A DNA stretch of 20,238 bases from Thermoplasmatota archaeon. GTDB taxonomy: Archaea; Thermoplasmatota; Thermoplasmata; UBA10834. The position numbers were made by a program, and so were the translations under genes. The notes under the pieces were generated by a model that was not told the origin of the DNA, did no database searches, and saw nothing but the letters and a program-made list of their open reading frames with translations. Each line of letters starts with the position of its first letter. The first letter of the stretch is position 1. The DNA lies in contig JAJISI010000011.1 of the NCBI GenBank assembly GCA_022848805.1, positions 1-20,238 on the forward strand, read 5' to 3'. This document shows positions 13,637-20,238 of the stretch, piece after piece.

Positions 13637-14836
13637 GTGAACCTCGACCCGTTGAGCCCTTTCAACAAGCTGGCCATCCCTCCGCTTCCTGAGAGTGTGG
13701 TGGTGTACGACAGCACTCTAAGGGATGGCGAGCAGATGCCTGGGGTGCGCTTCGACCTGGAGCAGAAGGTGGCAATAGCGCGCAAGCTGGACGAAGTCGG
13801 CGTTCACCAGATCGAAGCCGGTTTTCCAGCAGTGTCCGGTTCCGAGCGAGATTCGGTCAGGGCCATCGCAGGGCTGGGGTTGGACGCTGAAATCCTGTGC
13901 CTCGCAAGGACCCTTGAGCAGGACATCGATGCGGCGGTCGACTGCGATGTGGACATGGTCCTCCTTTTCGTCGCGACGAGTGATATCCACCTGAAATACA
14001 AGCTGAAGATGTCACGCGACCAAGTGCTCGAGCGGGCGGTGAAATCTACGGAGTACGCTGCGGCTCACGGCCTGCGGGTTAGCATGAGTACTGAGGATAC
14101 GACGCGTTCTGACCTCCAGTTCGTGAAGGCTATCTACCATGCGTGTCACGAGGCAGGGGCGGAACGCGTTGGGGTCACTGACACTCTCGGCTGTGCGTCC
14201 CCTGAGGCGATCTCGCATGTGGTGGGTGAGATACGGTCCGTTTTGGATGTCCCGCTCTCCGCGCATCTACACAACGACTTCGGCCTCGCGACAGTCAATT
14301 CCATTGCCGCCCTGTCCGCGGGAGCGGAGGCAATCGCCACAACGGTCGGAGGTATTGGCGAGAGGGCAGGCAACGTGTCTCTCGAACAGCTGGTGCTGGT
14401 TCTCAAGAACCTGTACGGAAAGGACATCGGGATATCGACCGAAGGGCTGACGGAACTCGGAAAACTCGTGTTCGAGGCAGCGAGGGTTCCCTTGCCTGCG
14501 AACCAGCCATGGATCGGGTCGAATGCGTTTTCCCACGAATCCGGAATCCATGTCGCTGCAGTCCTGAACTGTCCGCTGACTTATGAGTGCGTCTCCCCTG
14601 AATCCGTGGGCAATCGTCGCCGTCTGGTTCTGGGGAAGCATTCGGGAACGTCGATTGTAAGGAATCGCCTATCCGAGCGGGAAGTGGATGCCACTCAGGA
14701 TCAGATATGCGAGATCGTCCGCGAGATCAAGAGAAGGGGTGAGCAGCACGGCCGGGTGTCTGATGATGAGTTCTGGACGATTGTGAAGGCCGTACTCTCC
14801 GGATCTGGGGGAACGCAGAACTGTGGAGAAGGATGA
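13637..14836 (+). CDS. Homocitrate synthase / isopropylmalate synthase family enzyme (AksA-, NifV- or citrate-synthase-like)
   Basis: 399 residues of the DRE-TIM metallolyase family: YDSTLRDGEQMPGV (24-37), EAGFP, the metal-binding HLHNDFGLA, GGIGERAGN, and LGKHSGT. These enzymes condense acetyl-CoA with a 2-oxoacid. The protein lacks the long C-terminal allosteric domain of LeuA and CimA, so its size fits homocitrate synthases (AksA, NifV, LysS-like) or Re-citrate synthase. In methanogens AksA starts coenzyme B synthesis; elsewhere homocitrate leads to lysine. Sequence alone does not separate these. The GTG at 13637 was chosen from the TATA spacing and because earlier codons overlap tRNA-Cys. 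It converges on pyrK, with an imperfect spacer of about 60 bp holding a GAGCGC/GCGCTC inverted repeat. Confidence 0.88.
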   Translation: MNLDPLSPFNKLAIPPLPESVVVYDSTLRDGEQMPGVRFDLEQKVAIARKLDEVGVHQIEAGFPAVSGSERDSVRAIAGLGLDAEILCLARTLEQDIDAAVDCDVDMVLLFVATSDIHLKYKLKMSRDQVLERAVKSTEYAAAHGLRVSMSTEDTTRSDLQFVKAIYHACHEAGAERVGVTDTLGCASPEAISHVVGEIRSVLDVPLSAHLHNDFGLATVNSIAALSAGAEAIATTVGGIGERAGNVSLEQLVLVLKNLYGKDIGISTEGLTELGKLVFEAARVPLPANQPWIGSNAFSHESGIHVAAVLNCPLTYECVSPESVGNRRRLVLGKHSGTSIVRNRLSEREVDATQDQICEIVREIKRRGEQHGRVSDDEFWTIVKAVLSGSGGTQNCGEG

Positions 14837-14898
14837 CGGCAGTGAGCGCATGAAAATCAAGCGCTCCGGTCGCCATCCAAGAATCGTGTACTAATCTA

Positions 14899-15690
14899 CT
14901 AGTCAATGGGTATCCGTCCGCCCGACGTATTCAGCCGAGTCCGTCCCAGGTCGGACAACTTGGACAACACCTCGTGTGAGAATACCGGGCCGTCCACGCA
15001 CACGTGCTTCCCGTCGATCGCGCAGGAGTCGCAGACTCCGATGCCGCATTTCATGTATCGTTCCAGCGAGGCCTGCATAGGAACCACAGTCGTTCTGGAG
15101 AGCTCCAACAGCCCGACGATCATCCTCTCCGGGCCGCAGGTATACATCATGTCGTGGTCGCCTGCTTCCAGAAGCTCCTTCGCCTTGTCGGTCGCAAGGC
15201 CCTTGGATCCGTCGCTGCCATCATCCGTCGTGATGTGCACCGCCGCTCCGGCCCGCTCGCATCTCGTTCTGAAGAGAAGTTCCGATTGAGTCCTGGCGCC
15301 AAGTACGACATCCACGGAGGCGCTGGATGCTACGGCCTGTTCCACCATGGGGGCGAGCGCTGCCATTCCCGTCCCGCCTGCCACGACGAGGATGCTTTCT
15401 CCTTCGATGCTGTAACCCTTTCCGTACGGCCCTCGGACGCCTATCTTCTCTCCCGGTCTCATGATAGACAGGTGTCTGGTTCCCTCTCCTACAATCTTGT
15501 ACGTTATCCCGAAGCGTTCTCCAGGATAAGATATCGACATCGGGAATTCGTCCTTTCCAGGCACCCAGACCATCACGAACTGCCCCGGCTGGGCGTGCAT
15601 GCTCCCGTCGAGGTGCACGGTCCGGATGGTCGGTGTCTCGTCGACCTGCTCGGTGATGACGAAGACTCTGACGCCGCTATCGATGGGCAA
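14899..15690 (-). CDS. pyrK: Dihydroorotate dehydrogenase electron transfer subunit (PyrK)
   Basis: 263 residues of the ferredoxin-reductase type. The FAD-binding region has PGQFVMVWVPGKDEFPMSIS (about 35-54), the NAD-binding region LVVAGGTGMAALAPM (about 101-115) and YTCGPERM, and the C-terminal [2Fe-2S] ligands are C215, C220, C223 and C231 (CGIGVCDSC...C). It passes electrons from dihydroorotate oxidation in PyrD (class 1B) to NAD+. The start at 15690 overlaps the pyrD 3' end by 14 bp, so the pair is translationally coupled and forms the usual two-gene unit. The usual RPxS FAD motif appears here as FPMSIS. Confidence 0.94.
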   Translation of the reverse strand: MPIDSGVRVFVITEQVDETPTIRTVHLDGSMHAQPGQFVMVWVPGKDEFPMSISYPGERFGITYKIVGEGTRHLSIMRPGEKIGVRGPYGKGYSIEGESILVVAGGTGMAALAPMVEQAVASSASVDVVLGARTQSELLFRTRCERAGAAVHITTDDGSDGSKGLATDKAKELLEAGDHDMMYTCGPERMIVGLLELSRTTVVPMQASLERYMKCGIGVCDSCAIDGKHVCVDGPVFSHEVLSKLSDLGRTRLNTSGGRIPID

Positions 15691-16585
15691 TTCCCTTCAT
15701 CTCCTCTACGGACCCGTAGCCGTTCGCTTTCATGAACTCCCCGAGGCCGTCGCACACATCAGAGAACACTCCGGCCCCCTCGGACCAGATCGCCGTGCCC
15801 ATCTGAACCGCTGTCGCCCCTGCCATGATGTATTCGAGTGCGTCGTTCGAGGTCGTTACGCCGCCCACTCCGATGATCGGGATGGTGACGGCATCGAATA
15901 TCTCGTACACGCATCTGACGCCGACCGCTCTGACCGCCTTCCCGGAAAGCCCTCCGAACCTGTTGCTCAGTATCGGTCGTCCGAGCTCAGGGCAGATCGC
16001 CATCGCTCTGAGGGTGTTGATCGCGACTATACCGTCCGCGCCACCTTCTTCGGCAGCAGATGCCAGCGAGGCGATGGACGATGTGTTCGGCGTTAATTTG
16101 GCGAATATCGGAACATCTACGCTAGCCTTGACCGCTTTGCATATACTCTCGACCATGTCGGGCGTCGAACCGATCTCCGCCCCGAGCCCCTCGGCATGGG
16201 GGCAGCTCAGGTTCAGCTCCACGGCAGCCACTCCCGCAGAGGCCATGCGTTTGGCCACTTCGGCGATCTCATCCTCTGAGCCGCCGAACACGCTGCCTAT
16301 GACCGGCACTCCGCTGCCCTGCGCGACGGCCACCTCTTCCAGGTACGCGTCGATTCCAGGGTTCGGCAGCCCCATCGCGTTGATCAGTCCGCACTCGAGC
16401 TCCACAACGCACGGGTTCGGGTGGCCTTCCCTCGGCTCGAGCCCGACCGATTTCGTGACGACCGCTCCCGCGCCCGCCTTGGTGACGTCGACCATGCTCC
16501 GCCCCGTCTCGTTCAGAATCCCAGAGGCGAGCATCGTCGGATTGCGCATACGGATTCCCGCGATGTCGACTTCCAGCTCGGTCAT
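15677..16585 (-). CDS. pyrD: Dihydroorotate dehydrogenase, class 1B catalytic subunit
   Basis: 302 residues, FMN-dependent TIM barrel. It carries NPTMLASGILNETG (15-28), the FMN lysine in VVTKSVGLEPREGHPNP, NAMGLPNPG, the class 1 catalytic cysteine in NLSCPHAEG (Cys128), and FMN phosphate-binding GVGGVTTSNDALEYIMAGATAVQMGTA near the end. It oxidises dihydroorotate to orotate in pyrimidine synthesis. The overlapping pyrK gene downstream confirms class 1B. Start ATG at 16585; a weak TATA-like GATTATTG lies about 40 nt upstream. It is 78 bp downstream of iscU and probably has its own promoter. Confidence 0.95.
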   Translation of the reverse strand: MTELEVDIAGIRMRNPTMLASGILNETGRSMVDVTKAGAGAVVTKSVGLEPREGHPNPCVVELECGLINAMGLPNPGIDAYLEEVAVAQGSGVPVIGSVFGGSEDEIAEVAKRMASAGVAAVELNLSCPHAEGLGAEIGSTPDMVESICKAVKASVDVPIFAKLTPNTSSIASLASAAEEGGADGIVAINTLRAMAICPELGRPILSNRFGGLSGKAVRAVGVRCVYEIFDAVTIPIIGVGGVTTSNDALEYIMAGATAVQMGTAIWSEGAGVFSDVCDGLGEFMKANGYGSVEEMKGIAHR

Positions 16586-16663
16586 TTGCGTCTGAGTTGG
16601 ATGGGTTCGGCGCCTACAATAATCTTTCTTGGGCCTCGCTCGGCATCGGAAGCCCCAGGAGAA

Positions 16664-17038
16664 TCACATCTTCGCCTTCTTGGCCTCGTAATCCTTGATG
16701 GCTTCGTGAAGCGCGTCGGCTGCGAGGTTCGAGCAGTGCATCTTCACCGGTGGTAGGCCGTCCAGAGCATGGACGACGTCCCGTCTGGAGATCTTCTTCG
16801 CCTCCTCGAGGGTCTTTCCTTTGGCGAGTTCCGTTGTCATTGAACTGGTGGCTATCGCCGCGCCGCATCCGAAAGTCTTGAACTTGATATCGGTGATTAT
16901 GTCGTCCTTGACCTTGATGTACAGCCACATGACATCCCCGCATTGAGGGTTGCCGACCTTACCCACTCCGTCGGGATCGGCTATCTCCCCGACGTTCCTG
17001 GGGTTGGCGAAGTGTTCCATCACCTTGTCACTGTACAC
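16664..17038 (-). CDS. iscU: IscU/NifU-like Fe-S cluster scaffold
   Basis: About 124 residues from the GTG at 17038, which gives the classic IscU opening (M)YSDKVMEHFANPRNVG and has GGTGG 5 nt upstream. A GTG at 17053 would add five residues. The three cluster cysteines and the Asp are present: NPQCGD (C33, D35), FKTFGCGAAIATSS (C58) and KMHCSNLAADALHEA (C102, preceded by His). It builds Fe-S clusters from sulfur supplied by IscS. It overlaps the iscS 3' end by 11 bp (26 bp with the longer start), so the two are co-translated. It lacks the C-terminal Nfu domain of full NifU. Many archaea use SUF scaffolds instead, so an IscS-IscU pair is a notable choice here. Confidence 0.93.
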   Translation of the reverse strand: MYSDKVMEHFANPRNVGEIADPDGVGKVGNPQCGDVMWLYIKVKDDIITDIKFKTFGCGAAIATSSMTTELAKGKTLEEAKKISRRDVVHALDGLPPVKMHCSNLAADALHEAIKDYEAKKAKM

Positions 17039-18239
17039 AGCGTCCACCTTCACGGCCGCACTTCGGTCCCTTGCTGAAAGGAGACATCTCCCTGAGCTTG
17101 GACACTATCCCGGGCAACACTTCCAGGAAATAGTCTACCTCTTCATCATTGTTTTCCCGACCTAGTGTGACCCTGAGGCTCCCATGGGCCTGCTCGTGTC
17201 TCAGTCCGAGCGCTAGTAGGACGGGTGAAGGCTCGAGCGAGCCTGTAGAGCAGGCCGAGCCCGTCGACGCGGCGATCCCCTGCATGTCCAGATGGAGGAC
17301 CAGCCCCTCGCCCTCGATGAAGTCGAACCTGAGATGTACGTTGTTCGCGAGCCTGTCAGTAGGATGGCCGTTCAGGTACGCGTTCGGTATCGTTTCGAGC
17401 ACGGTTTTGATGATGCGGTCGCGCATATGCCGCATCCTCTCGGTCGTCGTCGACATGTCTCTCTGGGCGATCTCAGCCGCCTTGCCAAAACCCACTATGC
17501 CAGGGACGTTCTCGGTGGATGATCTCAACTTCCCCTCATGCCCCCCGCCATGGAGGAGTGGCTCGACCTTCGTTCCCTTCCTGACGTATAGGGCACCGAC
17601 GCCCTTGGGTCCGTGGAACTTGTGTGACGATAGCGAAAGGAGATCGATGTTGTCTCTGTTCACATCTATGGTCATCTTCCCCGCTGCCTGGACAGCATCG
17701 GTGTGGAACAGGGCGCCTCGGGAATGCGCTATCCTGCCGATCTCACGCACGGGCTGGATCGTGCCGACCTCGCTGTTGGCCATCATGACGCTCACGAGTA
17801 TCGTGTCATCCCTGATCGCCGCTTCCACGTCCCCAATGTTCACGAAGCCGTCCTTCGAGACGGGTAGCCTGGTCACATCGAATCCCATGTTCTTCAGGTA
17901 TGCGCAGGGCTCGAGCACCGCACTGTGCTCGATGTCCGTCGTAATAAGATGGCCTTTCCCGCGGCTCTTGTGCAGGGCAACCCCCTTGATCGCCAAGTTG
18001 TCCGACTCCGTACCGCTGGATGTGAAGACTATTTCAGAAGAATCAGCTCCGATGAGAGCAGCCACCCGTGCCCTAGAGCTATCCACAGCCATCCTGGCCT
18101 CCCGTCCGAACGAGTGAATGCTCGAGGCGTTACCGTACTTCTCGGATAGGTACGGGGCCATCGCTTCGACGACCTCTGGAAGAACGCACGTAGTGGCTCC
18201 GTGGTCGAAGTATATCCTCTTGCTGGGTCTTTCGGGCAT
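17028..18239 (-). CDS. iscS: Cysteine desulfurase, IscS/NifS type (class I)
   Basis: 403 residues, PLP fold type I. It opens with RIYFDHGATTCVLPEV (8-23) and has SSGTESDNLAI, His105 in TDIEHSAVLEP, the PLP lysine K207 in SSHKFHGPKG, and catalytic Cys330 in the long flexible loop STGSACSTGS. It removes sulfur from cysteine as a persulfide and passes it to IscU, encoded directly downstream and overlapping. The C-terminal tail GPKCGREGGRCVQ adds two further cysteines not typical of the family. Start ATG at 18239 lies only a few bases after the expected transcript start from a TATA box at 18265-18272. It is divergent from a second desulfurase. Confidence 0.95.
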   Translation of the reverse strand: MPERPSKRIYFDHGATTCVLPEVVEAMAPYLSEKYGNASSIHSFGREARMAVDSSRARVAALIGADSSEIVFTSSGTESDNLAIKGVALHKSRGKGHLITTDIEHSAVLEPCAYLKNMGFDVTRLPVSKDGFVNIGDVEAAIRDDTILVSVMMANSEVGTIQPVREIGRIAHSRGALFHTDAVQAAGKMTIDVNRDNIDLLSLSSHKFHGPKGVGALYVRKGTKVEPLLHGGGHEGKLRSSTENVPGIVGFGKAAEIAQRDMSTTTERMRHMRDRIIKTVLETIPNAYLNGHPTDRLANNVHLRFDFIEGEGLVLHLDMQGIAASTGSACSTGSLEPSPVLLALGLRHEQAHGSLRVTLGRENNDEEVDYFLEVLPGIVSKLREMSPFSKGPKCGREGGRCVQ

Positions 18240-18264
18240 GGCGATTCACGTGATACCTGCTCGG

Positions 18265-18272
18265 TTTTTAAA
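18265..18272 (-). promoter_or_regulatory. TATA box for iscS-iscU
   Basis: Minus-strand TTTAAAAA is centred about 29 nt before the iscS ATG at 18239, predicting a leader of only a few bases. The rest of the 113-bp divergent gap also has to hold the promoter of the SufS-like gene, perhaps GAAATAACC at 18319-18327. Confidence 0.5.
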
Positions 18273-18352
18273 GGCTTCGTGCTTCCTGCGGGAGACGACG
18301 CATGAACCTCGAAAAGTGAGAAATAACCGTGACGGGTATCGCGGTCACAATC

Positions 18353-19564
18353 ATGGACGCTGCAGAGGTCAGAAGGGATTTCCCCCTCTTGTCAGAGGGA
18401 GGGGATACGGAGCCGCCGATCTACTTCGATAACGCGTGCCAGACGCTCCGGCCGAGATGTGTGATCGACGCGGTGAGTGAGTATTACGAATCAACCCCTG
18501 CATGTGCTGGCAGGAGTTCCCACAGGCTCGCGACCGAGGTGTCGTTGAAGTGCGACGACGTCAGGGCGGAGGCTGCCAGTTTCTTGGGTGCCGCCGACCC
18601 CGCGGAGATCGCCTTCCTCAAGAACGCCACTGAAGGGTTGAACACGGTCATATTCGGTTCCGGGTTGGCGAGGGGGGACGAAGTTGTGACCACGGACTAC
18701 GAGCACAATTCCGTCCATATCCCCCTGCTACGCGCAGCGGAGGTGTACGGCACCCGACGAAAAATCGTGCGGTCCTCGTCCGATGGCACGTTCGATCTCG
18801 AGGCGTTCGAGGAGGCGCTGAGCGACAGTACCCGGCTGGTCGCGATGTGCCTCACATCCAACGTCACCGGGTATACCCTGCCTGCGCGCGAGGTCGTGGA
18901 GATAGCCCACTCGCGGGGGGTGCAGGTTCTGTTCGATGCGGCCCAGACTGCTCCTAGCATGCACATCGACGTGGAATCTCTCGATGTGGACTATCTCGTC
19001 GTGTCGGCTCATAAGATGCTGGGCCCGTCTGGCTTGGGCATCATGTACGCCAAGAACGAATCATCCTGTCGTCTCACTCCGCTCGCGTATGGCGGCCACG
19101 GGGTGACGGGCGTCACTCTGGACTCCTTCGAGCTCCTGCCTCCTCCGGAACGGTTCGAGGCAGGCCTGCAGAACTACAGCGGGATAATCGGGACGGGGGC
19201 GGCTATCCGGTATCTGAACCGTATCGGCTTGGACGCGGTCGCGGAGCATGAGGTGGCTCTGAACCGCAGGATGACGAGGGCGTTGAGAGGGGTCGACGGC
19301 ATCCGGATACTCTCGCCTGAAGATCCGAACCTGAGAGGAGGCATACTGAGCTTCAACATCAAGGAGATGGTCCCTCACGATGTTGCGATGATCCTTGACA
19401 ACTCGAGGAACATAATGGTGCGCGCAGGGATGCACTGTTGCCACTCTCTTTTCGAATCGCGGAGGATAGACGGCGCCGTTCGCGCGTCCATGTACATATA
19501 CAACACGGCGGAAGAGGTGGACGAGTTCGTCCAGGCTATGGATGCCATATCGCAGAAGTTCTAG
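18353..19564 (+). CDS. SufS-like cysteine desulfurase / PLP aminotransferase class V
   Basis: 403 residues from the ATG at 18353 (in-frame GTG at 18329 upstream). It resembles the SufS/CsdA group: PPIYFDNACQTLRP (21-34), NATEGLN, TTDYEHNSVHIPL with His118, FDAAQTAPSMHID, the PLP lysine K221 in SAHKMLGPSG, YGGHGV, and RAGMHCCHSLFE near the end with Cys362 at the catalytic position and a second Cys beside it. Activity as a group II cysteine desulfurase is likely; selenocysteine lyase or a related class V transferase is possible. No sufBCD genes are adjacent. The gene is divergent from iscS and stops 5 bp before the stop of the next gene on the opposite strand. Confidence 0.88.
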   Translation: MDAAEVRRDFPLLSEGGDTEPPIYFDNACQTLRPRCVIDAVSEYYESTPACAGRSSHRLATEVSLKCDDVRAEAASFLGAADPAEIAFLKNATEGLNTVIFGSGLARGDEVVTTDYEHNSVHIPLLRAAEVYGTRRKIVRSSSDGTFDLEAFEEALSDSTRLVAMCLTSNVTGYTLPAREVVEIAHSRGVQVLFDAAQTAPSMHIDVESLDVDYLVVSAHKMLGPSGLGIMYAKNESSCRLTPLAYGGHGVTGVTLDSFELLPPPERFEAGLQNYSGIIGTGAAIRYLNRIGLDAVAEHEVALNRRMTRALRGVDGIRILSPEDPNLRGGILSFNIKEMVPHDVAMILDNSRNIMVRAGMHCCHSLFESRRIDGAVRASMYIYNTAEEVDEFVQAMDAISQKF

Positions 19565-19569
19565 CGCCC

Positions 19570-20034
19570 TCAACACGGTCCTGTCCTAAAGACGAAGACG
19601 AGCACCCGTTGCATGCCATCCACCGTCACGGACATCGCGAAGATTTCGAGAGTCTCCCCCGTGTGGGCGGTCGTCTCGCCGTACGACCGGTCGAGGTCCG
19701 TTATAGCGCTGTCGTTCAGTTCGCGCCCGTCCCAGTGCCAGAGGTGGACTTGCGTACACGGATGGTCTACCTCCGAGGCGGTCCCTGACGACATGATCGC
19801 CCCGTCGACGGTCACCGTTGTCCGTATCGGCTCTCCGGTCGACAGCGACGGTACGCAGAACATTCTGACGGAGTCTCCGCCTGCCACGGCGGCCGAGGAG
19901 ATCAGGTCGCACATCCTCTGCAGGATGACACGCAGCTCCTGCCTCCTCTCATCCACTCCTGAATCCGAGAAGACCGCACCGAGCACGGATGCGGAGATCA
20001 GCGCGCAGACTGACAGCCCGACCTTTGATATCAC
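19570..20034 (-). CDS. Hypothetical protein with N-terminal membrane segment, pilin-like layout
   Basis: 154 residues. A single hydrophobic helix at the N-terminus (about residues 4-22, KVGLSVCALISASVLGAVF) is followed by a charged helix (DERRQELRVILQRMCDLISSA) and a beta-rich part, ending RVLVFVFRTGPC. This layout resembles small archaeal type IV pilin-like or secreted envelope proteins, but I do not recognise a family and see no clear class III signal-peptide site before the helix. Five or more Cys are scattered. The ATG at 20034 overlaps the stop of the upstream gene by 4 bp (ATGA), so the two are one unit. It converges on the SufS-like gene. Confidence 0.65.
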   Translation of the reverse strand: MISKVGLSVCALISASVLGAVFSDSGVDERRQELRVILQRMCDLISSAAVAGGDSVRMFCVPSLSTGEPIRTTVTVDGAIMSSGTASEVDHPCTQVHLWHWDGRELNDSAITDLDRSYGETTAHTGETLEIFAMSVTVDGMQRVLVFVFRTGPC

Positions 20035-20238
20035 GAAGTCCGTGGAATCACCTCACACACTACGAGCGGGCCCCCATCAAGCCGCGACGCTGTCAAGGTG
20101 AGGGTGAAATGAGGTGACGACGTCTCAAGACATTCATGGGATCCCGTCGCCAACCACACGAACGGCTCATCCGCCGAGCGGATGAGCTTGCGACCAGAGG
20201 ACAGCTCCAGGACGACGCTCGACAAGGTCGGGTCGGTC
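20031..20238 (-). CDS. Hypothetical protein, C-terminal part, truncated by window end
   Basis: The frame is open from the window end to a TGA at 20031-20033, giving about 68 residues with no stop upstream, so the start lies outside the window. The visible part has alternating hydrophobic residues (SVVLELSSGRK, HFTLTLTASRL, GPLVVCEVI) consistent with a beta-rich extracytoplasmic domain. It overlaps the following gene by 4 bp. No family recognised; an envelope or pilin-like cluster is inferred from the downstream partner. Confidence 0.5.
   Translation of the reverse strand, partial: TDPTLSSVVLELSSGRKLIRSADEPFVWLATGSHECLETSSPHFTLTLTASRLDGGPLVVCEVIPRTS

Noticed and set aside
14847..14869. GAGCGC ... 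GCGCTC inverted repeat between the homocitrate-synthase-family gene and pyrK
   Set aside because: Six pairs with an 11-nt loop and no T run; too weak to call a terminator or operator.

Overview
The window reads as archaeal chromosome, about 57% GC by eye, and almost fully coding. The archaeal markers are a PAN-type proteasome ATPase, RNA polymerase subunit L (RpoL), archaeal TruD, a Hef helicase, archaeal-type GluRS, a UbiD-family decarboxylase of the archaeal mevalonate-pathway kind, and TATA boxes about 26 nt upstream of GTG/ATG starts (leaderless transcription). The gene set looks euryarchaeal. I lean to Thermoplasmatota, possibly near the Methanomassiliicoccales, but this is a family-level impression and not proven.

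Layout. (1) 1-417: 3' end of a PAN ATPase. (2) 423-5282, all minus strand: hef, a small Cys-rich protein (no database name that I recognise), rpoL, truD and a zinc-ribbon protein, with a HesB/IscA-like Fe-S protein upstream of hef. (3) 5366-6813 minus: UbiD-family decarboxylase preceded by a 48-residue ORF. (4) 6895-8562 plus: gltX. (5) 8569-13491 minus: a cysteine block in transcription order tRNA-Cys, HTH regulator with Cys-rich tail, cysK, cysE, cysS and a radical SAM gene overlapping cysS. (6) 13637-14836 plus: homocitrate-synthase-family enzyme. (7) 14899-16585 minus: pyrD-pyrK. (8) 16664-18239 minus: iscS-iscU, divergent from a second, SufS-like cysteine desulfurase at 18353-19564. (9) 19570-20238 minus: two secreted or pilin-like hypothetical proteins, the second cut by the window end.

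Together the genes form a cysteine/sulfur neighbourhood. CysE and CysK make cysteine. tRNA-Cys and CysRS put it into protein. IscS and the SufS-like enzyme take sulfur from it. IscU and the HesB-like protein build Fe-S clusters, and the HTH regulator with a CX2C...CX2H...CX2C tail is placed to control part of this.

Most notable observations: two near-identical 53-bp elements that look like solo right ends of an IS200/IS605 (TnpB) transposon, each touching the ATG of the gene on the opposite strand; a Hef protein whose ERCC4 nuclease motif is destroyed (FANCM-like); a perfect palindrome overlapping the TATA box of the regulator gene; and two small coding ORFs that are easy to miss.
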